Of a DNA stretch of 64,000 nt, positions 35,217 through 45,949 are shown in pieces. Numbering within the stretch: position 1 is the first letter of the stretch; each line of letters starts with the position of its first letter. Below the pieces are notes generated by a model, which worked only from the letters and a program-made list of their open reading frames with translations, was not told the DNA's origin and ran no database searches. This DNA is from Puccinia triticina (taxonomy: Eukaryota > Basidiomycota > Pucciniomycetes > Pucciniales > Pucciniaceae): the NCBI RefSeq assembly GCF_026914185.1, contig NC_070560.1:1975501-2039500 (forward strand), in the 5' to 3' direction. The position numbers were made by a program, and so were the translations under genes.

Positions 35217-38200
35217 TGATAGATCCATCCAATGGACCTAATCAAACCAAATTGAATCTTGGCAGTGAAATAGAAGATAAATCATATGGACTAGCACCCA
35301 ATGAGGCACAAGATACAAAACAGGCCATGGGATTCAAAGACATAGGTGAGACACCCATCCATACACAGCACTGGCAGGAGAAAAGAGCACCAGCAACTTA
35401 ACCCACTGGATCTGTCCCAGATGATTCAGATACTGGGCACATCCTGACAGAAGAAGAGACAGGTATTTATTCTATAACCCTCAATAAGAACTTGCTAGCT
35501 AAGATTGGAACTGAACATTGTATGCAACTGCATAACTTCAAACTTCTAGCCAAGGATGATGCTTGGCACACTTTTGCCTACATCAGGCACATCAGAGAAT
35601 CATGTGAGTCAAATTCATCTTTCATTGTTCATATGAAAATCATTTTCTATCTATCTATCCACACAGAAAGAGTTTTGCCTTACTGAGACACACTGCCCCA
35701 CAGTGTGAAGTTCCTGGATGGAATCAAGGAGATGAAATTGAGAGAAAGTATAGTCAAATCCATACTAGGAGAAGTCATACAGCTATCACATGAACGAGGT
35801 AATTTAAACTACTTCTCTAATCTCATTCAACAAATAATCTTTTCCCAAGGAGATTGACAATAGGAGTTGATTCTTGACAGAGGAATATCTGGATGGAATC
35901 TATAGTCAAAAAATATTTTCATATATTCAAAACACTATGTTTAGATATGTGATGGGAGAGGGAGCAGGTGGGCCACCTTTTTTATCTACTGAAACGGAAT
36001 ATCCTGACCATTTCCTTTGCAGGGGATATTTATATCAGAAGAGAGTGTGTGAATTTTTACCCTCCTCATCTAACTCTTATATTCAAATGGAGATTATATT
36101 TCTCAACCTGAAAGAAAATTGGCATGAACCATGTGATACACAATCCAAAGCAGAAAAACTCGTTTTTAAATCACATCAAATACCTCATTGTTGACCTGGA
36201 GGGATTCCTCACTGCAGTTGAGGCTGTGTAAAATGAACAGAAACTGTTCCTCCTGGATGTAAAGGCCATACCCAATTTTCAAAAGGAGAAATCCATCCTA
36301 CCCAGTCAGGTTTTCAAAGAATGTTTGAGGAGGAAGGATTTATCCCAGTTGTTCAATATTTTCAACCAAGAGGGATTCCACCAATACCCCTCCAGTCATC
36401 AAGATATTTCAGCCTAATAGGTTGAGATAAATCTCTCTGGGTCAGCAAAGCTGTGGAATATAAACTTGTTGGAAGGGAGCAAATTCCAAAAGGCCATAAA
36501 ATCACACCATGGCCATCTTATCTTTTTGAAAATTTGGTGAAAAGGATCTATTACAATCACACAGAAACTGATTTTGAATTTTGATCTTGCAATTACTTCT
36601 CCAGGCTTTGGAAAGCTCATGAAAATGCCTATGAAAAATACTTTGCAGCTGCATTCCATCATGCAACAACCCAACCAGGTAGGTCACACATGCAGAGATA
36701 GTAAAGGGATAAGCATAGGTACATACTCCATGCTAATTGAAAGCAATAATTTTAACTTGACAGTGGAACTCCTGGATGATGGAAGGTACCATTTTGATGA
36801 ACTGGATTTGGATATACAACGTGCAATAGAAATTTGCATAGGATCACCAGATATAGGTGAGCTTCCCAAACACATCATTTAGAAATAATCTTGCAGCTAC
36901 TTAAACCATTGGATTTAATCCAGAGCATTTTAATTATCAACCATCTGAGGAAGAGATACAAGGTATTCCCTTTCTTATCCAATTTTTGGGTATAATTGTT
37001 GAGGAAGAATGAATGTTAATTTAAAATCTACCAGAAAAAAAAACAGCTTGGGATTTGTCTAGGAGTGTATCTCTTAGAGCCATGAAGCAGATAATTCCAC
37101 AATCAGATCAATGTAAGTCAAAAATGTCAAAAATGAAAAAATCTCCATCCTAGTTACACCAATACTGCTCCGTTTCCAGAGAATTTGACAATGAGAATTG
37201 ATTCTTCATAGTGGAATTCACTCATTTAATTCAGAAACTCCGGCAATTGAGACTCTTTACAGCAGATAACATATCATGGCTTCTGTGCAGCCAACTGGAC
37301 ACAAAGAATCCATCTAAAATTCATATTTCAGAAGATCTTGAAGAATTGATAAACATTCAGGATCTCATGTTGCCACATGTCCAGAATGAAGCAACTTATT
37401 TAGGAGTAGAAAGAGACATCAGTGAATTTTTTCAGAAAGGGGATATTCTTCAGCTTATCTACTATTGGTTTACATCCTCTCCCAAGCTCAACACCTGGGT
37501 TTACTCCAAATATTTACCTTCTTCTCACAGCTATCTACATTCAAAGATTCACCAACAATTGCCTGAGAAATCAGAACAAACTACTTGTAGTGATTTGGCC
37601 AAGAGGCTAAACCGTTTGTTGAATAATTTTGGTTTGCTGGAAACTGAGAAGGCAGCTGATTACAGAGAAAATCCAAAGTATGAAACTAGATTTGGTCTCC
37701 AGGATTCGATTTTGATGACAGTAAATTATATGTACCAGCACTTTTTGATAACTGTGGAAGACTATGAAGAATTCTTCAAGAATAAAAACACCCTAGAGAT
37801 TGCCACAGTCACTTTTTTCTTTGGTCCCTATGGTGATAAACAACCTTCTCATAGCAAAAACTACTTAAGTTTTCCAAGCAAATGCCTGGCTCATTCCATT
37901 TCAAGAGATACTGGTTTCTATGAGGATATGGATGAAGGTGGCATGATTTCTATTTTAAATAATTCATGGATCCATATAGTAGAAAGATTTCAATATTTTC
38001 AGCTGACAAATCAACTTGTGCCATCTTTATTTTCCCATTTCTTGAATTTGAATCAAAAGTGCTTGATGATGAAGGTAGAAGAAGAGTTACTTATGGTTTA
38101 CTAAAGCTACTTTTTTCACTGATTCTAGCTTCCATAATGCGGCAACAACACAAGATTCTTCAAAGGGAGAAACTGATGATGATTTGGCAGCCATTCCAGA

Positions 38201-38903
38201 AGAATTTTCACAATTGGAAATCCATGGTTCAATTTTCAACCAAAACAAATTAGTGGATACATTAGAAAGAAAGTTAGCAACAGATAAATCACCAGGAGAT
38301 TGTTCAAAAGAACTGAACATTGAGATACAAGAAGTGAAGAATCATCTCACACATATAGCCAAACTCTTTGTGAAAATTGGAGATCTTGAAAATATCAAAG
38401 GAAAAGAGATATACCTGAAGATGTTATTCTTGATTTTGGATTTCACAACAGCAAACTATGGGAAAGATTTAATTGAGGAAGAAAAAATTGGTGGACACTT
38501 CACGCAAAAATTCAAAGCAATGTCCTCCAGCAGTCGTATCAATGCACAAGTGCACCTCACTCAACAAGAAATTAAGCGCTATGAAGCAGAAGAACCTTTT
38601 CCACCAGTAACATTGGAAGAAAGGCATGAGTTTGTTGATAGAATAAAAGAACTCATCATGGCAAGGCACAATTTAAACTATTCTCCCCAAAACTCTGGAC
38701 TGCATCATTACACTATGCTTGATGAAATCAACAAAAAAGTAGATGATCTCATCACAAGAGAAGACTTGATGACAATTAAAGAGGATTATGAGCGTTCTTA
38801 TCAAGATTGGCATGACCTAAATAACGGCATGATAGAGGCAACGTGGGATGAGCTAAATGAAAAAATGGCAGGGGAAATGCAACAGGAAAAAGAGAGGAAT
38901 TAG
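35217..38903 (+). CDS. Rust gene-family member of unknown function, long paralogue
   Basis: Resolved exons are 35217-35345, 35421-35462, 35499-35603, 37212-38058 and 38129-38903. More small exons probably lie between 35.6 and 37.2 kb. The first three junctions are phase 1, as in the gene at 17370, and align with it (ATAG/GTGAGA against GCAG/GTCAGT). The large exon encodes LIQKLRQLRLF, INIQDLMLPHVQNEATYL, LIYYWFTSS and TCSDLAKRLNRLLN. Intron 38059-38128 links to a long hydrophilic, coiled-coil-like C-terminus (EIQEVKNHLTHIAKLF, VDRIKELIMARHNL, WDELNEKMAGEMQQEKE) that has no counterpart in the 17-kb copy. The start codon is unresolved. No known domain, signal peptide or membrane segment was seen; it appears to be a lineage-specific family. 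Confidence 0.55.
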
Positions 38904-40302
38904 TTCACCAAGCAGCTCAAGAAACAGCTGATAGGTACTTTTAGGAGAATAGGCTTATGTATGCAGTTCCTTTCCAGTCATTTGCAGATGTAGTTAAATA
39001 GGTAGCATTCAGTACAGTTTTATAAACCTAAGTTGTGTTACAAACCACTCAATGTTTGCATAATCTCGGTCCTCTAACCATTTTACTCTGATCAAACTAC
39101 CTCGGCCATCATAACTGCGCAGTCTCGATGGCCCAGACAATTCCCCCGCTTCCATGTCGATGCTCAAGCGGTCTCTGCCATCGAGACTACACGGCTTCTA
39201 TGGTCATGAAGGAATCCCTTCGGCCATTGAGGCTGTACAGTTTTCCTAGGCGAGAGGACTTGACGGTACCCAAGCGCAATCCTCTCTCCTGGCCGCCGCA
39301 GTTGATAATAAGCTCGAGTCGAACCCTAGGCCTCCCCGATTATGTTGGATGGGAGAGGTGAGGGTGGGGTTGCGTGACCTAATTCTGACGGGCAAACAGG
39401 TTACATGAAGCCCTTGTTCTTGCAGCACCCTGCAAGAGTGCAAAAGACACTTGTGCTCGGTCTGGGTCGTGATGATATGTCGTTGACGTTCCTGGTGAGC
39501 AGCAGATCGGGGGAGGGAAAGAAAAGTTAGATGAAGATTGATGAGGGTGGGTGGGGTGGATCAGAGCAAAGCTGAGGGGACGCGGACCTAATGTAACCTG
39601 TGAACCTTGATTGAAATATTGTCTTTTTCGCTATCCCCCGGTGAAGATGATACCTTTAGTGCTGGCTCCAATCATGTTGGCAACATGCGTCCGGGCGGTT
39701 TCGACTGCCTTCTCGGTCTCCCTGCCGTAGGCGCGTTGTCTTGGCATGAGAGTTTCCGTGCTAATTGGTCCTGTCAGGCATCATCGCATCCCAAAAACGA
39801 GGATCGAGTGTTGTGGTTGCCTGTGGATGGGACGGAGACGAGGGCTCTTGGACATGTCGTGCAGCTTCGACAATAGATACATCATTAATTCTGTGAATAT
39901 GGCAAGAAGACGATCATACCAGATCATACCTGTATGTGCATATAGATAGGCGTTCCGAAATTCTGCTGTTTTCGGGTGCTTTCTGATTTGCGCAATTCGG
40001 GGAGAGGACTGAGACGGCAGGATGGGGCAGGGATGATATCGAGGGCAGCTTGAGAGTTGATGGGCTGCAGGTTGGAGGAAAGATGTCGGATAACGCTGGC
40101 TGTTCGGCGAGTTTTATGCTGGGGGGCGTTGTTGAGCAAGCGAGCGAGCGGAGGTGGCCGGCGGCTCGGCGGGCGCCGGGCAGACTGGGCGAGCAACGCT
40201 TTCCCGTGGGGCTCCTCGGGTTTCTCGGGGGTGCCACACGCTGAACTGTGTGTAACTGTCCGGCCCAAGCACACAAGCCACCAACCTGCGTCAACTTCCA
40301 GG
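38904..40302. other. Intergenic; degraded satellite at 39100-39240
   Basis: Around 39107-39233 there are CGGCCATCATAAC, CTCGATGGCC, GCCATCGAGAC and GGCCATTGAGG, which look like eroded relatives of the palindromic satellite. The rest has only short, unconvincing frames. The last part is the promoter region of the NDUFS6-type gene. Confidence 0.45.
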
Positions 40303-41099
40303 ATGCTGACTATCAGGACGAGGATAAGGAGCACGTACTCGACCTACCAACACTCTCGAGCACTCTCAAGCTCTACCCACTTCTACAATCAGTCGACCAG
40401 TCAGATCACTCGACCAGACCCAAGAGAAGAAACAGTGGTGCAAAAAAACGATGGACTTCCTAAAGCTAAATCCATCACTTGGAGCGCCAACCAGAAACCC
40501 AAGTCAGTAATCTTCCAACACCGTAATAATGTATCATACGGCTTCCGGTTCAAACAGTACCTGACGAAAAATGATCTCCCAACAAATCAACAACGGTGGA
40601 TTAGATCACAGGCAATGATTGGCCCAAGATTCGAGCAGACTAACCTGGACGCCCAGCCGAACCCATTGCCGGCAATCGAACTGATCAAGAAACAGCCGAT
40701 CCGGATGGTTCCTAGTCGGGTCGCAGCCTGTGATGGAGGTTTGTAAAACTTCGATCGGCAACTGATTTCTCCCAGATACTCACGAGTTGATACGCCTCTA
40801 CCCCTCCATTCCAAAAAAGGCGGCGGCGCGTTGGGACATCCTAGAGTCTTTATCAATCTCGATAAACCTGGACCTCAACCATGCGGGTGAATCAATTAAA
40901 CTGTTCTATCTAGACACGAAGTACTTGTGAATTTGCACTGACTTGATATGTTAAACTTACCCCATAATCGTAATCCATTTATATTTAAAGATATTGGTAA
41001 GCCTTCATCAACTATTGATTGATTAGTTCAATATACTGATTGTTTTTAATTATTTTTAGTGGACTTCGGTTCGAACGATCGCATGACGACCATCATTGA
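40303..41099 (+). CDS. NDUFS6: NDUFS6-type mitochondrial complex I subunit with a 6-nt micro-exon
   Basis: Exons 40303-40738, 40820-40886, 40991-40996 and 41060-41099 join in frame to a 182-aa protein. The first residues (MLTIRTRIRSTYSTYQHSRA) are Arg/Ser/Thr-rich without acidic residues, like a mitochondrial presequence. The middle holds IGPRFEQ, AIELIKKQPIRMV. The C-terminus is VAACDGGGGALGHPRVF, INLDKPGPQPCGYCGLRFE. The C...H...CX2C ligands are those of the zinc site of NDUFS6, an accessory subunit of the matrix-arm N-module of NADH:ubiquinone oxidoreductase. Without the 6-nt exon (ATATTG, between AAAG and GTAAGC) the second Cys of the CX2C pair and its Tyr are lost, so the micro-exon is needed. 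All junctions are GT-AG. Confidence 0.9.
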
Positions 41100-42290
41100 G
41101 GGCAATTCGCATCAAGTAGCGGTTGTATTCTCCCGCCCTGTATTACTCATTTTATCGCCACCAAATGTTATTTCCTCTCTTTACATAGCCATAAGACTAT
41201 CATGATGTGATTCCCGTCTCTGGAGAGGATTTCATGGCAATGAAGAGTCGGGAGTGGGTGACCGTTTGAAAATAAGGACCAAACTGGACACTGTCGTCAT
41301 TGAGGTTGACGTCTCCGGATTGTCATCGGGATAACATGTTATATATTGTGTTTTGAAATAAGCTTGGCCTCAAAAACACAAAAATTAGGTTTCCTAGATG
41401 AAATTTCATTGTAGATTAAGGCATCAAAAAAACCATGATGTCACCATCAATCATATGATAATGACAACATCACATTATCATTGATCATAACTTGATCCAG
41501 ACCCCGCCAGACCAAGCTCTGCTCCAAACCATGCCAGCCCCTCCGTCAATGTCACAATTTGGGATTGACCTCTTCTCCAGGGACGATACCTTTCTAATTT
41601 TGAGTACGCTCACATCCATAACATTGGTGGCTTAGACAGAATAAACATAAAACTTGAGAGTCATCTTTAAGGCCTTTAGAGCATGTTGACCGGTGGCTAG
41701 TTTAGCTTGCAGCTAGCTAGTTTAGCCATCAAACTCAACCACACCGGGCTGAGCTAAGCCTCAGCTAAATTAGCAAGAAGCTATGATTTGAGCTAACCCT
41801 TGCTACATATATGCTACCAATCACCTCTATTGAATCTAGGCAAGTGCAAAGAGGAAGACAAACTGGTCCTGGTTAAACCAATCCTCAATGAAGAGCTCTC
41901 AAAACATGAATCCTTGATGCAATCCTGGGCTGGAGATGTCCTTGAACTCTGGAAAACTATTTATGGGCCGGCCCAACCCCTTGATCAGCCTTGGTTCTCA
42001 CTGGTGGATTCCCTTCCGCGGCCTATTTTTCATGCTATGGAAAATGATAAAATTGAGGCCAGTTCAGAAGCAATGCTTCCAGGCATTGATGAGGGTGTAA
42101 AAAACACTGGCAGCAATCTGGCAAAGAAATCAGCGCATGTGAAAGTTGAATCTCAACAAGCATCTGGAAACTAACAACAGTATTTAGATGGGATCTCTTG
42201 CTGTGCTGTGCAGTTTCATCTCTCTTATTTCCAATTGCAATGCAGATGATTTTCATTCTCTCACTTGTGCAAAATTAAAATCAATGCACT
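41100..42290 (+). other. Intergenic with one weak ORF (41800-42174)
   Basis: A 124-codon plus-strand frame encodes LVLVKPILNEELSKHESL and SWAGDVLELWKTIYGPAQ. It reads like real protein but begins without an ATG and could be one exon of an unidentified gene. At 41683-41800 GAGCATGTTGACCGG and repeated GCTAGTTTAGC-like words look like the end of a degraded TIR element. Confidence 0.35.
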
Positions 42291-42491
42291 GGAGGACTTC
42301 CCATTGGCATTTAGAGAGCTCTAGATGCCCCTCTAACTCCTAAATTAAGAAATCTACCAAATCAACAATCAGTGCACATGAAAGTCATGAGCTGTAGGGT
42401 TAGGAGAACATTTTCCCTTCTAACAAAAATTAAGAGTATAGGTGTGTAAATTGAGATCTGGGAGGCTCCTAGACTTGACAGGAAGTCCTCC
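42291..42491. mobile_element. MITE, GGAGGACTTCC termini, ACT duplication
   Basis: Ends GGAGGACTTCC and GGAAGTCCTCC, flanked by ACT (42288-42290 and 42492-42494). Third member of the ANT-duplication family in the window. Confidence 0.8.
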
Positions 42492-42764
42492 ACTCTATGG
42501 TTCATATACTTTTGTTCATCTTCTCAGCCCTTCACTCTTGTCTCACTGATTTGGGACCCTAGATCTGTGAAAGATTGTCCTCAAAAAAAAAGCAATTCTC
42601 TTGAATTATATTTTTGTGACAGTAAAAGTGGCGGGGTATGAGAACAACATGAATAAAAAAAATGTTCTAGGCCAGCTCTATGTACAACATCGGAAATCAA
42701 GGAACCCTAACCCCTATATCCGGTGTGCGGGTTTGAGGCTTCAACATGCCAACTTTGGGGGTGT

Positions 42765-43999
42765 TCACAGGTGGTCTCGATACCTTGAGCTGTCTCTCTC
42801 TCGATGAGTTGATCGCTTACGAGAGGAATCCGAGGGGGGTCGGTCGTACAATTCTCTTTCTCGACGAGAGGTGCGATTTGAGGAATGGGATGAGTGAGTA
42901 GATGAGGAGCGTGCATCCGGCGGTGATCGAGACCTCAAACGCTGAGAATAAGATTAAGACGCAAGAGAATGACGGAAGAATCAATGTCCAGCTCTGTGTA
43001 TCAAAATCGGTGGAAGGGGAAAGAGCTCACTGCTTTTCCTCGATTCGATGGTGAACGAGATCTTGAACGCTGAAATATTAAAAACAGGAAATTAATCTGA
43101 AGTTTTTTTGGTGACAAACTGGCCGTGGGGGGACTCACAGGTTTTCCTCCATGATCGACCACTTTCCTCAGTAACGGAACGTACTTCCTCTCCGGTTTCG
43201 CCGGTTTGGATTTCTTGCTATTATCACTCGGATCCGAATCGAGTACGAGAGGCTTAGCGCCGATGCCCAAGAGACTAGGCCGGGCTTGCGGCACGTAAGC
43301 CTCGACCAAGCCGACCCGACCCCGCTTGGTGGCCGCGGTGCCCTCTTTCCAGCCCATTCCTTTCAGCAAAGCTAGGCCGAATTGTCCGACGGGGATCCGC
43401 TCGTAATCCTCTAGCGTCGAGCAATCGGGTCGTTTGGAGACATCTTTCCGAAACTGGGCCGTCTCGTCCCCCGAATCTCCAGAATCATCGCCTCCTTCTT
43501 CTTCTGGGCCTGTATCCAGTGGGCCCTCGTTCCTCATCGGGATCGCTTCAATCTTGACCTGTTGTGTTGATCCAGAGTTCGCTTGGGAGAGTAGTTCCTT
43601 GACGGCTCGCTCTTCAATTGTCAGTGGTTGGGCTGGTGTTACAGGGACGACAGTCTCAGATTCGACAGACTCAGCCGATTCCGACTCGAGTGCAAGCCGT
43701 TCAATTTTCGGAACAGTCTTGACAGTCGGAGGAGGTTGGAGTCCGCCTTCTATGGTTTTCGAATTCATCTTATCGAGTCCTTCGGCATCGACGACTGACG
43801 AATGTTTCTTCGAGGGTCCCCCCATCGAATTTATCGGCTCGGGTTTGTACAGCTCTTTCTGGGTCCGTTTCTGCTTCTTGGCTAAATGAATTGCTCGGAA
43901 GTCCCGGTCCGGTAGTGCTGGTATCGAGATCATCTGTTGCTCCGTCCGGTGTCTTTTGGTTTCTGATGAGGCTCGCTCGATCTTGAATGAGAATGGCAT
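42765..43999 (-). CDS. SPP2: Spp2/GPKOW-like pre-mRNA splicing factor
   Basis: Exons 43999-43139, 43069-43031 and 42941-42765 join in frame (introns 69 and 89 nt, GT-AG) to 358 aa. The start MPFSFKIE was chosen because it opens directly into conserved text; an in-frame extension exists upstream with no similarity. The Spp2 signature is YERIPVGQFGLALLKGMGWK (residues about 190-210), a G-patch-like region, followed by RPSLLGIGAKPL. In yeast this region recruits and activates the DEAH helicase Prp2 at the spliceosome. Exons 2 and 3 add an Arg/Ser tail (RSRSRSP, LRSRSPPD, SRRERE). The gene is head-to-head with NAA38, with 285 bp between start codons. Confidence 0.88.
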
Positions 44000-44284
44000 T
44001 CTTGTGTAAGTAAATAAATCTGCGTTCTTGTTCAGTTGTTCGTGGTTTTTGCTTGATCTGGACCCGCAGGGACCAGCATGGGGCCTGGGCCAGTGATTAA
44101 GGACCCCCGGATGATGTCGGGGAATACCCCGGGAACCTCTCCCAGGGGACGCCCGGGTGAAAGCCCGGGTAAATTTGTACATACTTCGACAGCCTCACTT
44201 CGACTCGTTTCCTTCTGGAGGCCACCACGACAAGTCGAGACCATCGGAGGAATAAATTTTGCGGTTGAAGATTACTCTCAGCAC

Positions 44285-44797
44285 ATGCCTTCCCAGCCGC
44301 CCACGATCAGGGAGTCGGACGCGCGACTGTCGACGAATGGAGAGACGGATCTGCTAAGAGGCTTGCTGGGACATGAGCTGCGGGTGGAGATTATCGATGG
44401 CCGAATCTTCGAGGGGGTCTTTGTCTGTCTTGATAAGCCTGTCAACCTCGTTCTTGACCACGCCCTCGAATCTCTCTCTGATGACCCTCACGCCGCAAGG
44501 GATGTCGGACTCATCCTCATTCCGATTCGCCATATCATCCGCGTCCAGGCTCCTTCAAAGTCTCTCACCGACCCATTGCTTCCTCCCATCATCCAACCGA
44601 TCTCGGTAAGTCACTCCTTCTGCTTTTAGTGCCATCATATTTCTGCTTTTAGTGCCATCATATGAATACAGGCGCCATGGATTCATTGGTACTCCCATTG
44701 CAGACAAACCAATCGCATACGTCATGAAAAAGTTACTCAGAAACATGTGATCAATTCCACTTCAACCCCTAGGGTCAGCTATCGAACTAATCTATAG
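44285..44797 (+). CDS. NAA38: NAA38 (LSMD1/Mak31)-like NatC auxiliary subunit
   Basis: Exon 1 is 44285-44605 (MPSQPPTIRE). The Sm fold is seen as LLRGLLGHELRVEIIDGRIF, EGVFVCLDKPVNLVLDHA, then RDVGLILIPIRHIIRV, typical of LSM-domain proteins of the NAA38 type. NAA38 is a small subunit of the NatC N-terminal acetyltransferase. A GTAAGT donor at 44606 and CAG acceptor at 44671 give a 66-nt intron and a 42-codon second exon ending at 44797 (148 aa). Read-through of the intron would end at 44629 (115 aa). The second exon has no recognised similarity, so the C-terminus is less sure than the LSM domain. Confidence 0.8.
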
Positions 44798-44948
44798 CAC
44801 AAGTCCCTCGCCTGCCGGGGGGCACAGCGCTGCACGAAGCGTCGAAGTGCGACCACCCTGCGGGGCTCTCACAGTGCCATACAGCGATTCCCCCACAGAC
44901 ACCCAAAGCCAATCGCCAGGCAACCAGAGAGGATGCGGGACAATCAGG

Positions 44949-45949
44949 ATGGATGAAGTCATGAGTGGATCATCGACTGGATTGAGAGTGCCGAGTGTGG
45001 TGAATGTATTATACGAGCATCTGGGCGAGGAGGGGGGCGCGAGCGAAGACGAGGCACTATCGCCCGAGTTCAGAGCCACTGTGGAGCGATCGATGAGAAC
45101 GTTAAAAGGAAGGGACAGTCTAGCGGTAGAGCTGGAGCTGAAGAGCAAGACGACGGGGAGGCGGGCAAGTTGGATGGAGAGCAAGAGGCCGGAGCGGCTG
45201 CTTCCGCGGATATATGTTGAGGTGGAACGACTCAAGACTGCTCGAGATGAGTTGCTCGTCCAAGTCGAGGTCTCGATCCTTGGCTTCAGCAAGCTCCATC
45301 GGACCAACTCGTCACTCTTCCATCCCTCCGCCTCCTCCATTGATCACCCCGATCGCCACTTCGAGACTCTTGCTCTCGGTGGCACTACCGATCACTTGCA
45401 TTATGGAGACACAAGATTCTTTTGCCTATCGCGGCTTGGTTGGCTACTCGTAGATTGATCATCGGGATCACCGGTACGCCTCTTGCTTTTTTACAGTTTA
45501 AGTTGTCCAAACCGAAACACGACTAATACAAGCGTGCTCCGAATAAAAATGAATAGATGATGAGCTGTTAAAAAAAGCAACATGCGAGCCGGTTGTCGTC
45601 CCTTGAAGAGCGGCAGAAGGCCGTACGGAGCCTCCTGGAACGGGTGGGGCCGCAAGATCTGCAGATTGAGATGCCAAGGCTGAAAGTTGTATACGGTCCG
45701 ACGGCATCGGACCCGGACATCAACGCCCTGCTTGTTTCTCAAGAGACCCTTGCCGGTGCCCAGGCCATCGAAGACATCCGGATCCAGAACGGCCTCAACT
45801 CACTCGCTCGCTGCGTCATCGATGTCATCAGTCATCATCAAGCTTCCCTACCCGACAATCATGACCTTAAACAACTGAAGATCAGTAGCACTCATATTCG
45901 CGCTTGGCTCGACTCTCGTCAACCCACAAATTCCCTTCCAAGCAACTAA
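44949..45949 (+). CDS. CAB4: Eukaryotic phosphopantetheine adenylyltransferase (CAB4/COASY PPAT) with two frameshifts
   Basis: Exon 1 (44949-45473) reaches the nucleotidyltransferase signature FETLALGGTTDHLHYG. The next codon should give the His of HXGH, but two extra bases at 45406-45409 (GGAGACAC) shift the frame. HKILL and ATRRLIIGIT follow in the shifted frame. A GT-AG intron (45474-45556) leads to DDELLKK, and a second shift in the 7-A run at 45570-45576 is needed to enter SLEERQKAVRSLLERV, VVYGPTASDPDINALLVSQE, ETLAGAQAIEDIR and KISSTHIRAWL (ISSTXIR motif). PPAT transfers AMP from ATP to 4'-phosphopantetheine to make dephospho-CoA, a normally essential step. Everything else is well conserved, so sequencing error is as likely as true pseudogenisation. 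Confidence 0.8.

Noticed and set aside
39914..40334. Minus-strand frames of 126 and 136 codons upstream of the NDUFS6-type gene
   Set aside because: They overlap the likely promoter and each other in different frames, and have no recognisable family.
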